A DNA stretch of 64,000 nucleotides from the NCBI RefSeq assembly GCF_023544445.1, contig NZ_JALPVJ010000002.1, positions 558,001-622,000 of the forward strand, read 5' to 3'. The notes below the pieces were generated by a model. It was given only the letters and a program-made list of their open reading frames with translations. It was not told the origin of the DNA and ran no database searches. This DNA comes from Actinoplanes sp. M2I2 (GTDB lineage Bacteria > Actinomycetota > Actinomycetes > Mycobacteriales > Micromonosporaceae). A program made the position numbers and the translations under genes. Shown piece after piece: positions 40,467 to 49,432 of this stretch. Numbering within the stretch: position 1 is the stretch's first letter; each line of letters starts with the position of its first letter.

Positions 40467-41183
40467 GCAGTGACCGGCTCCAAATGACCTCAGCCGGCTG
40501 AGTGCACAGTGCTGAACAGGCCGGACGGAGACCGACTTGCGGCTGAGGAGCAAGCCTCCGGGCGGCATGAACGCCTCGCGCCGCCCGGATCCGTACGGAC
40601 AGAGCGTCATCCGTCGCCTCTTGGGCCCTGGCAAGTCGGCGCGGTGGACCGCCAGTGGCCCTGGCTGGGCAGGGGTTGCAGCGTTGACCATGGCTGTAGA
40701 CCGGGCCGCCTCACCCAGGATCCTTTCTCGTCATGCGAAGGCCGCCGAGTGGTCGACAACGAATTGGCGGAAGGTCCGGGCCACCCGTGTGGGTGACCGC
40801 GGAGGCCGCGTGATCGGCGGCGATCTCGGCGGCTTTCTTGCGGTTGACGGTTGGGGCCGAGGGTGACCAAGCTCGGACGGTAAAGCATCTATGTCTGAGC
40901 TTGGTCACCCGCGGCCCCCACCATGCGGGGGGGCCCGTGGCGGCGAGGGGATCGGTCACCGGGCGGTGGGTGCGTGGCTGGGGCGGCGGTCACCTGGCGG
41001 CGAGGTGGTCTGGCTGCCGCGCTGTGGTCGCCGGACGGCGCGTCGGCTGGGGCGGGCGGGCCTGGGTGGTGGGTTGCGGGAGCAGGACCGTGCCGGTTGC
41101 GGTCAGCACGTCGCGGCTGGGTGGTGGGTCAGCGGAACTTCGGCCGAGCGGTTGAGGTCAGCGCGTCGCGGCTGGGTGGTGGG
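40467..41183. other. 717-bp region with hairpin and degenerate repeats, no supported gene
   Basis: Open frames on the plus strand (for example 40537-40866 and 40838-41210) follow low-complexity GC-rich repeats and lack gene-like signals. Contents: an 18-bp-arm hairpin at 40861-40910 and a 55-bp tandem array at 41101-41224, with weaker related sequence back to about 40930. Confidence 0.55.
40861..40910. terminator. long hairpin, 18-bp arms
   Basis: GGGTGACCAAGCTCGGAC (40861-40878) pairs with GTCTGAGCTTGGTCACCC (40893-40910), 17 of 18 Watson-Crick plus one G-U, 14-base loop. It has terminator form, but the nearest gene end is 395 bp (TetR) or 274 bp (hydrolase) away. It may end a small RNA or be one end-copy of a lost element. 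Confidence 0.5.
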
Positions 41184-41224
41184 TCAGCGGAGCTTCGGCC
41201 GGGCGGCTGAGGTCAGCGCGTCGC
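41101..41224. repeat. 55-bp tandem repeat duplicating the end of the hydrolase gene
   Basis: Units 41101-41155 and 41156-41210 differ at 4 of 55 positions; a partial third unit (GGTCAGCGCGTCGC) is at 41211-41224. The second unit spans the stop codon of the membrane hydrolase gene (41184), so the final codons (DALTSAARPKLR-stop) and about 15 bases after them have been duplicated downstream. Confidence 0.85.
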
Positions 41225-43745
41225 CTTTGTGTATGGGCCAGACCCGCTTTGAGATGCGGCGGGAAGGGCGCTGGACGGGGATCGGGTTCGAGTCGCCGGG
41301 GGCGTCGCCTCGCAGGTCCCTCACCTTTTCGGCGGCGGCGTCGAAGGCGGGGTCCGCGTAGTAGTTGGAGTGGCCGCACGACGCCGGGTCGCAGGTGTCG
41401 CCGGGTACGCGGGTGAAGCCGGGGTCGATCAGTTCGCGGTCGACGTCGTTGGTGTCGCCGGCTCGTACCTCGGAGGGGGGCGCGTCGGGGGCGAGCGCCT
41501 GGGCCGGGTGGCGCTGGAAGATCTCGCCGCCGATGGGGTCGCTGCGCCGGTAGAGGTTGCGCCACGGCCAGGTCTCGCGGGGGGCGTCGGTGGTTCCGAG
41601 CAGGGAGGAGCCGGCTCGGTGCAGGGCGGTGGGGCCGAAGTACTCCGGGAAGAAGCGGCCGTACAGGCGGTGCACCGGGCTGCCGTAGGTCAGCAGCGCC
41701 ACCGAGGCGCTTTCCTCGTACCGCAGTTGCATGAGCACTGCCGTGCCGATCACGGCGCCCTGCGAATGGCAGGACAGCAGGACCCGGCCCTTCTCGCCGA
41801 GGTGGCGGATGCGGGTGATCAGGTCGGGGACGGCGCGTTCGGTGTAGCAGGGCGGGGCCAGCGGATGGGCGGCCCGGGGCCAGAACGTGCCGATGTCCCA
41901 GAGCACGCCGACCGTACGGCGGAAGCGGGGGTTCCGGTACGCCTGCCGGCCGACGAACAGCAACGCCAGCACGAAACCGCCGATCAGGAACGTGCCCACG
42001 TTGACCAGCCAGCGGGCGTGGTCCAGCAGCCACGTCCCGTTGACCCAGGACAGCACCAGTCCGGTGACGAGGGCGGCCGCGGTGATCACTAGGAACCATC
42101 CGATCAGGCGTTGCCCGACGTCGCCGACCTCGGCCCGGGCCCAGATCCGGGCGATCCGGTCGCGGCGCTGGTGGTGCCTGGTTCCTTCTGCGGCGAGTTC
42201 GGGGTAGTAGGCGTCCAGTTCCGGGGCGACCTTCACGGCCGCGCGGTCGAGCACGCGCCAGCCGATGACAGCCAGGATGATGAGGACGGCGGCCAGCACC
42301 GGGGTCGCCGCGGCGGCCAGGAAGTAGCCGTCGGGCACGATGAAGGCGATCGGGCTGACCGGTTCGACGGCCGGCGTGCCGAGCAGGTCGGCCACCCGAA
42401 TGCCGATGCCCGCCGCGAAACCGCCGATCAGCACGAACGCGAGCGTCATCAGGCCGGCGGCGGTCAGGCCGTGCCACACCTGCGGGCGAGCGCCGGCCGC
42501 CCGGTTGAGCCGGACGAGCAGCACGGCCAGAAGCAGCAGCAGGGCCAGCTGCACGGTGACCAGCCACGGGATCATCGGCAGGAGCGCCGGCAGGGACTGG
42601 CCCGGGCGGAGCCGGTTCTCCCCGGTGAGGAAGGCCAAGGTGATCGCGGCGGCGACCAGGGCGCCGGCGACCCATTCCAGGACGGCGTACGCGTCGAGCC
42701 GGATCGGCGGCCGTAGCGGGCCGGCCGGCGGCGGCCGCTCGACGGTGCGGGGCCGGCACACCAGGACGACTGTCAGGCCGAGCAGGGTCACGAGGAGCAC
42801 GAGGACGACGGTCGCGGCGGGGGTGCTCAACGGCGCCGACAGGAAGACCCCGACAACAGCCAGAGCGGCGGTCAGATGTACGGCGCGGAGCCGGCGGACC
42901 GGGTCTTCACCGTTCCACATCTGCCGGTTCTCCAGCGGCGTCTGCCGGTCGACTCCCGGATCGGCTTCCGGCATCCCGGTACGTTCGAGGCGTAGCCAGG
43001 TGGTCCGGCCGAGCCAGCCCAGCAGCGCGACCGCGGCGAGCGGCAGGAGCGCGGTGACCGCCAGCCGCCGTCCCGGCTCGTCGAGCCACGACCAGGTCAG
43101 GAAATGCAGCCAGGTGGCGTCCGCGGTGCAGTCCCGCCCGTCCGGCCGCACGCACTGCCAGCCGATCAGGTCCATCGCGACCTGGACGGCGACCAGCACG
43201 AACGTCACCGTGATGGTCAGGGCGAACAGACGCATGACGGCCTCGGCCAGCGTCCGCGTGACGGCGGCCCGCCGCTCGACCGGCGATAGCGGCTTGGCAG
43301 TCTCGCCGGTCGCCGCGGTGGGCCCTTGCGCCCCGGTCGCCGCGGTGGGTCCTTGTGCTCGGGTCGGCCCGGTCGCCTCGGACGACCCCGGTTCGGGCTT
43401 CGTCCGCCGGGGCGGCGCCGGTCGCAGCCCGTCCTCGGAGGGTGGCGCCGGCAACGTGAAGTAAGCGACGTTGACCAGCATGAACGGCGTGAGCAGGAGC
43501 CAGAGCGCCCGCTGTCCGGCGCCGGCGGTCATGGCCCCCCAGGAGTACGCCTCCACGCGGGCCCGGTCGGTGTCGGCCGACGCGGCCGGCGACTCGAAGC
43601 GCCGCCGGAAGAACGCCGCGTCGGTGTCGCCCGCGACCGTCTCCACCTGCGAGTGCTGCAACATCTGCTCGGGCGGGGTGCCGGACACCCCGTGCACGCG
43701 CAGTTCGGTCCAGCCCGCCCGGCCCTGGTTCACGTTCCGCGTCAT
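41184..43745 (-). CDS. multi-pass membrane protein with cytosolic alpha/beta-hydrolase domain
   Basis: 853 residues from the ATG at 43745. The N-terminus (WTELRVHGVSGTPPEQML) and the region about 660-800 build one alpha/beta-hydrolase-like unit: nucleophile elbow LLSCHSQGAVIGTAVL (Ser within C-H-S-Q-G), DPIGGEIFQ (acid) and CDPASCGHSNYYAD (late His). Between them lie about ten membrane helices in pairs (for example FALTITVTFVLVAVQVAM, LLLLAVLLVRL, VLAAVLIILAVIGWRVL). Similar integral-membrane serine hydrolases are found in actinobacteria without known substrates; membrane lipid or acyl-chain hydrolysis is a guess. The C-terminal codons are duplicated downstream. Confidence 0.75.
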   Translation of the reverse strand: MTRNVNQGRAGWTELRVHGVSGTPPEQMLQHSQVETVAGDTDAAFFRRRFESPAASADTDRARVEAYSWGAMTAGAGQRALWLLLTPFMLVNVAYFTLPAPPSEDGLRPAPPRRTKPEPGSSEATGPTRAQGPTAATGAQGPTAATGETAKPLSPVERRAAVTRTLAEAVMRLFALTITVTFVLVAVQVAMDLIGWQCVRPDGRDCTADATWLHFLTWSWLDEPGRRLAVTALLPLAAVALLGWLGRTTWLRLERTGMPEADPGVDRQTPLENRQMWNGEDPVRRLRAVHLTAALAVVGVFLSAPLSTPAATVVLVLLVTLLGLTVVLVCRPRTVERPPPAGPLRPPIRLDAYAVLEWVAGALVAAAITLAFLTGENRLRPGQSLPALLPMIPWLVTVQLALLLLLAVLLVRLNRAAGARPQVWHGLTAAGLMTLAFVLIGGFAAGIGIRVADLLGTPAVEPVSPIAFIVPDGYFLAAAATPVLAAVLIILAVIGWRVLDRAAVKVAPELDAYYPELAAEGTRHHQRRDRIARIWARAEVGDVGQRLIGWFLVITAAALVTGLVLSWVNGTWLLDHARWLVNVGTFLIGGFVLALLFVGRQAYRNPRFRRTVGVLWDIGTFWPRAAHPLAPPCYTERAVPDLITRIRHLGEKGRVLLSCHSQGAVIGTAVLMQLRYEESASVALLTYGSPVHRLYGRFFPEYFGPTALHRAGSSLLGTTDAPRETWPWRNLYRRSDPIGGEIFQRHPAQALAPDAPPSEVRAGDTNDVDRELIDPGFTRVPGDTCDPASCGHSNYYADPAFDAAAEKVRDLRGDAPGDSNPIPVQRPSRRISKRVWPIHKGDALTSAARPKLR
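43306..43359. repeat. 27-bp in-frame tandem repeat inside the membrane hydrolase gene
   Basis: Two copies encoding AQGPTAATG in the cytosolic loop after the first membrane segment of the hydrolase; a third, partial copy precedes (GPTRAQGPTAATG). It is probably a length-variable linker. Confidence 0.7.
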
Positions 43746-43911
43746 CGTCCCCGCCGCCCTCGTCTCGGGCCCCGCCACGACCGGCGTCCGGGAAGCAGAG
43801 GACGAGGGCTCGTCGGGCCTTCGACGCAGTGTGCGGCCGGCGCGGGCAGGCCGCGGTCAGGAGAACGACCGGAACCTGTCCGAACAACGACGCAAAGCGC
43901 AGATCAGGGTG

Positions 43912-44460
43912 TCAATGGTCTTCGCGGGGCACCGGGGTGGCCGTGCACAGGGCGTCGGCCCGGTCGATGACCAGGTCGTCGGGCGTGGGGCAACGCCGGT
44001 GCAGGGCGGCCAGGGCATGCTCGTAGGCCGGGCGGCTGAACGGCGTCTCGCGCATCCGGGTGACCGAGGCGCGGACGGCGGCGGCGAAGTCGGCCGGCCA
44101 CTGGACCCGGTGCAGGGCCTTGACGATGTTGGTGTCACGGTCGACCAGCACGATCTGGACGATGCCGTCGGCGTCGACGCCGGGCAGGCCGTCCTCGGGA
44201 CCGAACAGGTGCGGGTTGTACGGCGCCTCCGACCACGACAGGATCGGCCCGAGGCGGTACGCCAGGATGCCGGCGTGTTCGCTGTCGACCCAGGCGAATC
44301 GGGTGGGCGCCGCCGTGACGGCCTGGACTTCCAGCTCGTGCGGGCGGCTGAGGAAAATCATCAGCTGCACCGGCTCGCCGGCAAACATGGTGAGGGCAGC
44401 GCCTTCCGGCCAGCTGACGTCCGGATCAAGCCGGCTACCCACCTCGACGATCAGGTGCAC
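43912..44460 (-). CDS. uncharacterised protein, about 180 residues
   Basis: 182 residues, GTG start. I do not recognise the family. The N-terminus is beta-rich (MHLIVEVGSRLDPDVSWPEG, VQLMIFLSRPHELEVQAVTA) and contains a segment suggestive of a small globular domain with conserved aromatic and acidic residues (FAWVDSEHAGILAYRLGPIL, SWSEAPYNPHLF). The C-terminus is helical (AAVRASVTRMRETPFSRPAY). No signal peptide or membrane segment. It lies 166 bp from the membrane hydrolase start and may share its transcript. Confidence 0.65.
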   Translation of the reverse strand: MHLIVEVGSRLDPDVSWPEGAALTMFAGEPVQLMIFLSRPHELEVQAVTAAPTRFAWVDSEHAGILAYRLGPILSWSEAPYNPHLFGPEDGLPGVDADGIVQIVLVDRDTNIVKALHRVQWPADFAAAVRASVTRMRETPFSRPAYEHALAALHRRCPTPDDLVIDRADALCTATPVPREDH

Positions 44461-44632
44461 CCCGTCAGCGTAGCGGCGCGGACGCGTCGAGGTGCGAGGT
44501 TGGGATCATCTCCCGAAAGACGGACGGCGGTACGGAAGGGCATCGATCTTTAAGTTTTCTTCAACGGACGTGCGTCCGGCGGCGCCGGGCCGCAGAGTCG
44601 GTCCGACATTCGGCGACCGATTGAGGATCTCT

Positions 44633-45484
44633 GTGCGTACGCGTCACCGCCGGCCCCGCCGGACCCGTTCCCTCGTGCTGGCCACCTGTGTGCTGGGAGT
44701 GCTGGGCGCCGGAGCTGCCGGCATCGCCTCGGCGCAGACCGGCGGGCACCGCCCGTCCGCCACCGCCCGCGCCGACGCGGCCCCGCGGCTGGGGGCGGCG
44801 ACCCGGGTGAGCGACGCCGCCCGGGAGCGCCGGCCGCAGCGGCCCCGGCCCCGCCCCACGACCACGCGGACGGCCACGAAGCCCGCGCCGGCGCCGAGCA
44901 CCGCCGCGCCGACGACGACCGCCCCGGCGCCCACGACAGCTGTGCCGACGACTGCCGTGCCGACGACCGCCGTGCCGACCACGGCGGCGCCCACCACGGC
45001 CGCGCCGACCACGGTTCCGCCGGCGACGCCGCCCACGAGCGCCCCGGTGACGACCCCGCCCGCCGACACCGTCATCGACCAGGTGCTGGCCCACATCAAC
45101 GCCGCGCGGACCGCGAACGGGCTCACCCCGTACGTCCTGAACGCGAACCTGTCGAAGGCGGCGGCCGCCCACAACGCCCTCATGGTGGGCGGCTGTGGCC
45201 TGTCGCACCAGTGCCCGGGCGAGGCGGGGCTGGGTGACCGGTTCACCGCGGCGGGCGTCTCGTGGAACTCGGCCGGCGAGAACATCGGGCAGGGCAACGC
45301 CGCCGCCAACACGGCGTCGATCGTCGCCGCCGCCAACGGGCTGACCGACCTGATGCTGGCCGAGGTGCCGCCGAACGACGGCCACCGCCGGAACCTGCTC
45401 AACCCGGGCTTCAAGCGGATCGGCCTGGCCGTCACCCGCGGCAGCGACGGCCGGGTCTGGGTGACCCAGGACTTCGTGAACTGA
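44633..45484 (+). CDS. secreted CAP-domain (SCP/PR1-like) protein
   Basis: 283 residues from the GTG at 44633 (GAGG six bases upstream). Arg-rich n-region and hydrophobic core (SLVLATCVLGVLGAGAAGIA) form a signal peptide; then an Arg/Pro/Ala stretch and a long Pro/Thr linker with repeated TTAVP/TTAAP; CAP domain about 160-283: VLAHINAARTANGLTPYVLN, KAAAAHNALMVGG, SAGENIGQG, HRRNLLNPGFKRIGLAVTRG, VWVTQDFVN. Bacterial CAP proteins are extracellular and bind lipids or act in the wall; the usual His/Glu pocket is partly recognisable (AAHNALM, GENIG, GHRRNLL). A shared terminator lies between it and the next operon. Confidence 0.88.
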   Translation: MRTRHRRPRRTRSLVLATCVLGVLGAGAAGIASAQTGGHRPSATARADAAPRLGAATRVSDAARERRPQRPRPRPTTTRTATKPAPAPSTAAPTTTAPAPTTAVPTTAVPTTAVPTTAAPTTAAPTTVPPATPPTSAPVTTPPADTVIDQVLAHINAARTANGLTPYVLNANLSKAAAAHNALMVGGCGLSHQCPGEAGLGDRFTAAGVSWNSAGENIGQGNAAANTASIVAAANGLTDLMLAEVPPNDGHRRNLLNPGFKRIGLAVTRGSDGRVWVTQDFVN

Positions 45485-45500
45485 GGCCCGCGGGACCGTA

Positions 45501-45531
45501 CGGGCTGAGCACCACCCCGGTGCTCAGCCCG
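45501..45531. terminator. bidirectional terminator between convergent units
   Basis: Perfect 13-base arms (CGGGCTGAGCACC and complement), 5-base loop. It starts 17 bases after the CAP gene stop and includes the stop of the convergent monooxygenase gene. Confidence 0.8.
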
Positions 45532-46576
45532 CGACGGCGGCGGTGGAGAGAAGCGCGTCCCCGACCCGCGCCGTCTCGTGCTTGTACGGGGTGTCCGAGA
45601 GCACGAAATGGCTGATCCCCAGCGAGGCGTACGCCCGGAGCGCCGCAGCCACGTCGCCGGCCGATCCGACCAGCCACGTCGTCCCGGCGCCCCCGCCGCC
45701 GTACCGCCCGGGAGCGGTGTAGAGGCAGCTGTCCAGCACGTCGCCGCGCGCGCCCAGGTCGAGCAGCCGCTGCTGACCGACGGCGGGCCCGCGCAGCTGC
45801 TCGTTCGGGTTCAGCGATCGCCGCGCCAGGTCGGCGACCCGGGCCTCCGCGTCGCGCCAGGCCTCCTCGCGGGTGTCCCGGATCAGCGTGGTGACGCGCA
45901 GGCCGAACTCCAGCGGCGCCAGATCACGGTCGAGGTCGGCGCTGAGGCGGCGCAGCCGGTCGACCCGTTCGGCGATGCCGTCGAGCGGCTCGCCCCAGAA
46001 CAGCTGCACGTCGGCTTCGGTGGCCGCGACCCGTTCCGCGGCCCCGGAGGCCCCGCCGAAGTACAGGCGCGGCGGCCGGGCCGGGCGCAGCGGCAGGGTC
46101 GAGCCGGTCACGCCGAAGTGCGCGCCGTGGTGGGTGACGTCGTCCTCGGTCCAGAGCCGGCGGACGATCCGCATGAACTCCTTCGTACGGGCGTACCGCT
46201 GGGCCTGCTCGCCCTCGGTGTCGCCGTACGCAGCCAGGTTGTCCTTCCCGCTGACGATGTTGACGAGCAGCCGGCCACCGCTGAGGTGGTCGAGCGTGGC
46301 CGCCGACGAGGCGAAGTGGGCCGGCTGCCAGTAGCCCGGCCGGATCGCCGCCAGGGACCGGAAGGTGGTGGTCCGGGCGGCGATCGCGGTGGCGACGGTG
46401 AACGTGTCGGGGCGGCCCCACCCGGTGCCGATGAGCGCGCCCTCCCAGCCGTGCCGCTCGGCCGTGCGGGCCAGGTCGACGCTGTGCTCGAGGGTGCCGT
46501 AGCCGGCGACGGCGTCGTCGCCGCGGTGGCCCGGCTCGACCGTGTTGGGGATGTACCAGAGGTGGGTCGGGCTCAT
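45524..46576 (-). CDS. LLM-class flavin monooxygenase, alkanesulfonate (SsuD)-like
   Basis: 350 residues; the ATG at 46576 overlaps the upstream stop (ATGA). Bacterial-luciferase fold: GWEGALIGTGWGRPDTFTVA, IAARTTTFRSLAAIRPGYWQ, HLSGGRLLVNIVSG and RLYFGGASGAAERVAATEAD, the layout of SsuD, which uses reduced FMN and O2 to cleave alkanesulfonates into aldehyde and sulfite. It needs a separate flavin reductase, not seen in this operon. It is the last gene of the ABC importer-monooxygenase operon. Confidence 0.88.
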   Translation of the reverse strand: MSPTHLWYIPNTVEPGHRGDDAVAGYGTLEHSVDLARTAERHGWEGALIGTGWGRPDTFTVATAIAARTTTFRSLAAIRPGYWQPAHFASSAATLDHLSGGRLLVNIVSGKDNLAAYGDTEGEQAQRYARTKEFMRIVRRLWTEDDVTHHGAHFGVTGSTLPLRPARPPRLYFGGASGAAERVAATEADVQLFWGEPLDGIAERVDRLRRLSADLDRDLAPLEFGLRVTTLIRDTREEAWRDAEARVADLARRSLNPNEQLRGPAVGQQRLLDLGARGDVLDSCLYTAPGRYGGGGAGTTWLVGSAGDVAAALRAYASLGISHFVLSDTPYKHETARVGDALLSTAAVAG

Positions 46577-47907
46577 CGGAGCGCTCCCTGCAGGGCGAAG
46601 CGGTTGGCCGGGCGGGGGAGGCCGTAGTGCTCGCGCAGGGTCGTGCCCGTGTACTCCGTACGGAAGAGGCCGCGTTCCTGCAGGATGGGCACGACCTGAC
46701 CGGTGAACGCCTCGATGCCCGAGGGCAGCACCGCCGGCATGATGTTGAAGCCGTCGGCCGCGCCGTTCTCGAAGTAGTGCTGGATCGTGTCGGCGACCTG
46801 CACCGGGGTGCCGGTGAAGGTGCGGTGGCCGCGACCGCCGCCGAGTCTGCCGATCAGCTGGCGGACGGTCAGGTTGTCGCGGCGGGCCCAGTCGACGATG
46901 AGGGTGCGGCGGCTCTTGGCTCCCTCGATCTCGTCCTCGCCGGGCAGGTCGTCGGGCAGCGGCTCGTCCAGTCGCAGCCGGTCGGCCGGGACCCGCAGGG
47001 TGTGCGCGAGCGTGGCCACCGCGTACTGCGGCGCGATGAGCCGGTCGAGCTCGGCCTCGAGCTCGCGCGCCTGCGACTCGGTGTCCCCGATGACCGGCAC
47101 GATGCCGGGCAGGACGACGACGTGGCCGGGGTCGCGCCCGGCCGCGGCCGCCCGGCGGTTGAGGTCGGCGTAGAAGGCCTGGCTCTCGGCGAGCGTCGGC
47201 TGTGCGGTGAAGACGGCCTCGGCCCACTTCGCCGCGAAGTCCTTGCCGTCCTCGGACGATCCGGCCTGCACGAGCAACGGGTACGCCTGCGGGGAGCGCG
47301 GCACGTTGAGCGGGCCGTCGACCCGGAAGTGCTCGCCGTGGTGCTCGATGGCGTGCACCCGCTCGGACAGCGCGTGCACCCCGGCGTCCCTGTCGGCCAC
47401 GATCGCGTCGTCGGCCCAGCTGTCCCACAGTTTCGTGGACACCTCGAGGAACTCGTCGGCGCGCTCGTACCGCGTACGGTGCAGGGGCTGGTGCTGGAGG
47501 CCGAAGTTGCGGGCCGCCGCGTCGCCCGCGGTGGTCACGATGTTCCAGCCGGCCCGGCCGCCCGAGAGGTGATCGAGCGAGGCGAAGCGGCGGGCCAGGT
47601 TGAAGGGCTCGTTGTACGACGTGGACGCGGTCGCGATGAGCCCGATCCGGCTCGTGCTCGTGGCCAGCGCGGCCAGCAGCAGCGTCGGCTCCAGCTTGCC
47701 GGCCGGCCGCCGCCCCGGGTCGCTCCAGAGCACCGGGCTGTCGGCCAGGAACACCGAATCGAACCGGGCCTCCTCGGCGACGCGGGCGAGGTGCTGGTGG
47801 GCGGCCAGCGACAGGTTGGAGTGCGGGTCCGAGGTGGGCAGCCGCCAGGACGCCTCGTGGTGGCCGGTGTCGTGCAGGAACAGGTTGAAGTGCAGCTGAC
47901 GGCTCAT
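46573..47907 (-). CDS. LLM-class flavin monooxygenase, NtaA/SnaA/DszA type
   Basis: 444 residues, normal for this branch. N-terminal LHFNLFLHDTGHHEASWRLP, FDSVFLADSPVLWSD, RIGLIATASTSYNEPFNLAR, HLSGGRAGWNIVTTAGDAAA and GSSEDGKDFAAKWAEAVFTA are all typical of FMN-dependent monooxygenases of the NtaA/DszA family. Substrates in the family include nitrilotriacetate, EDTA, dibenzothiophene sulfone and other C-S or C-N compounds. It overlaps both neighbours by ATGA, so its product works with the importer on the same nutrient, probably an organosulfur compound. Confidence 0.88.
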   Translation of the reverse strand: MSRQLHFNLFLHDTGHHEASWRLPTSDPHSNLSLAAHQHLARVAEEARFDSVFLADSPVLWSDPGRRPAGKLEPTLLLAALATSTSRIGLIATASTSYNEPFNLARRFASLDHLSGGRAGWNIVTTAGDAAARNFGLQHQPLHRTRYERADEFLEVSTKLWDSWADDAIVADRDAGVHALSERVHAIEHHGEHFRVDGPLNVPRSPQAYPLLVQAGSSEDGKDFAAKWAEAVFTAQPTLAESQAFYADLNRRAAAAGRDPGHVVVLPGIVPVIGDTESQARELEAELDRLIAPQYAVATLAHTLRVPADRLRLDEPLPDDLPGEDEIEGAKSRRTLIVDWARRDNLTVRQLIGRLGGGRGHRTFTGTPVQVADTIQHYFENGAADGFNIMPAVLPSGIEAFTGQVVPILQERGLFRTEYTGTTLREHYGLPRPANRFALQGALR

Positions 47908-48626
47908 CGGTTCTCCTTCTCGACGCCGAGCTCCTCGAGCAGAAACGTGCGCAGCTCGGTCCGGGACCGGCCGGCCGGGTCGACCGGGACGTCGGCCCGC
48001 ACCACCCCGGCGTCGAGCACGATCACCCGGTCGGCCAGCGCGATCGCCTCGTCGACGTCATGGGTGACCAGCAGGACGGCCGGCTGGTGGGCCTCGCACA
48101 GCTTGCGCAGCAGCTTGTGCATCCGGATCCGGGTCAGCGCGTCCAGGGCTCCGAACGGCTCGTCGGCCAGGAGCAACTGCGGTTCCCGGACGAGCGAGCG
48201 GGCGAGCGAGGCCCGCTGTTGCTCACCGCCGGAGAGCTGGAACGGCCAGGACCGTTCGCGGCCGGCCAGACCCACCTCGTCCAGCGCCGTCCGGCCGCGT
48301 TGGGCCGCGTCCGGCTCGCGCAGCCCCAGGACGACGTTGTCGAGGATCCGTTTCCAGGGCAGCAGCCGGGAGTCCTGGAAGACCACCGAGACGGCCTCGG
48401 GAACCTCGATCTCGCCGTGCCCCGCGATGTCGCGGTCCAGCCCGGCCAGGGCCCGCAGCAGCGTGCTCTTGCCGGTGCCGGAGCGCCCGATCAGCGCCAC
48501 GAACTCGCCCGGCGCGATGTCCAGGTCGAGGCCGTTGAGCACCCCGCCGTTCGCGCTGAACCGGCGGTGCAGGTCGCGGACGCGCACGGCCGGCCGCGTG
48601 ATCAGTCCTCCAGGGTCCGTCGCCAT
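47904..48626 (-). CDS. ABC transporter ATP-binding protein (SsuB/TauB-like)
   Basis: 240 residues. Walker A GRSGTGKST (47-55), Q-loop VVFQDSRLLPWKR, signature QLSGGEQQRASLARSL, Walker B LLLADEPFGALDALTR and H-loop LLVTHDVDEAIAL are all intact. The Q-loop and D-loop sequences are those of nitrate/sulfonate/taurine importers. The start lies inside the permease gene (25-bp overlap). Confidence 0.92.
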   Translation of the reverse strand: MATDPGGLITRPAVRVRDLHRRFSANGGVLNGLDLDIAPGEFVALIGRSGTGKSTLLRALAGLDRDIAGHGEIEVPEAVSVVFQDSRLLPWKRILDNVVLGLREPDAAQRGRTALDEVGLAGRERSWPFQLSGGEQQRASLARSLVREPQLLLADEPFGALDALTRIRMHKLLRKLCEAHQPAVLLVTHDVDEAIALADRVIVLDAGVVRADVPVDPAGRSRTELRTFLLEELGVEKENR

Positions 48627-49432
48627 GCCAGCACCTTCCTTCCGACCAGGCGTACGGCGCTGTCCGCGCAGTAGCCGAAGACTCCGTAGATGACGAGGCC
48701 GACCACGATGACGTCGGTCTGGCCGTACTGCTCGGCGAGCGTGATCATGTGGCCGATGCCGGCGGTCGCGTTGTACTGCTCGACGACCACCAGCCCGAGC
48801 AGCGAAGAGGTGACTGCGAACCGCATGCCGAGCAAGAAGCCGGGCAGCGCTCCGGGCAGCACGATGTGCCGTACGAACTCGCCGCGCCCGATGCCGATCG
48901 TCTCGGCCAGTTCGGCGTAGCGGCCGTCGATGCCGCGCAGCCCGTTGTGGGTGTGGATGTAGATGGGGACCAGGCTGATCAGCGCGATGGTCACGATCTT
49001 CATCTCCTGGCCGATGCCGAACCAGGCGATGAACAGCGGGATCAGCGCCAGCGTGGGCACCGACCGCTTGATCTGGATCGGGCCGTCGATCAGCGACTCC
49101 CCGAGCCGTGACAGCCCCGACACGACGGCCAGCACGCCGCCGGCGGCGATCCCGAAGCCCAGGCCCAGCGCCGCCCGGTGCAGCGACGAGAGGATGTTGC
49201 CGAGCAGGTCGTGGTCGGTCCACTGCTCACCGAAGGCCACCACGACGTCCCACGGCGCGGTGAGGATGGCCGGGCTGATCAGCCCGGTCGCCGAGCCCGC
49301 CGACCACACGGCCAGCAGCAGGATCGGGCCGATCCAGAACGCGTACGGGATCCGGTGTCCCGGTCCGAGCCGGCGCCGCACGACGCGGACGTCGGGCCGG
49401 GCGACTCGCGGACGGGTCTCGAGGATGGTCAT
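48602..49432 (-). CDS. ABC transporter permease (SsuC/TauC-like)
   Basis: 276 residues, six predicted membrane helices, with the EAA-type loop GRYAELAETIGIGRGEFVRH followed by IVLPGALPGFLLGMRFA, the ATPase-coupling region of BPD_transp_1 permeases. It overlaps the binding-protein stop by ATGA. It forms the membrane channel for the organosulfur substrate. Confidence 0.92.
   Translation of the reverse strand: MTILETRPRVARPDVRVVRRRLGPGHRIPYAFWIGPILLLAVWSAGSATGLISPAILTAPWDVVVAFGEQWTDHDLLGNILSSLHRAALGLGFGIAAGGVLAVVSGLSRLGESLIDGPIQIKRSVPTLALIPLFIAWFGIGQEMKIVTIALISLVPIYIHTHNGLRGIDGRYAELAETIGIGRGEFVRHIVLPGALPGFLLGMRFAVTSSLLGLVVVEQYNATAGIGHMITLAEQYGQTDVIVVGLVIYGVFGYCADSAVRLVGRKVLAWRRTLED

Noticed and set aside
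40537..41361. Several plus-strand ORFs of 90-156 codons upstream of the membrane hydrolase
   Set aside because: Translations are Gly/Arg/Trp-rich and repetitive; they arise from the 55-bp repeats and are antisense to the hydrolase tail.
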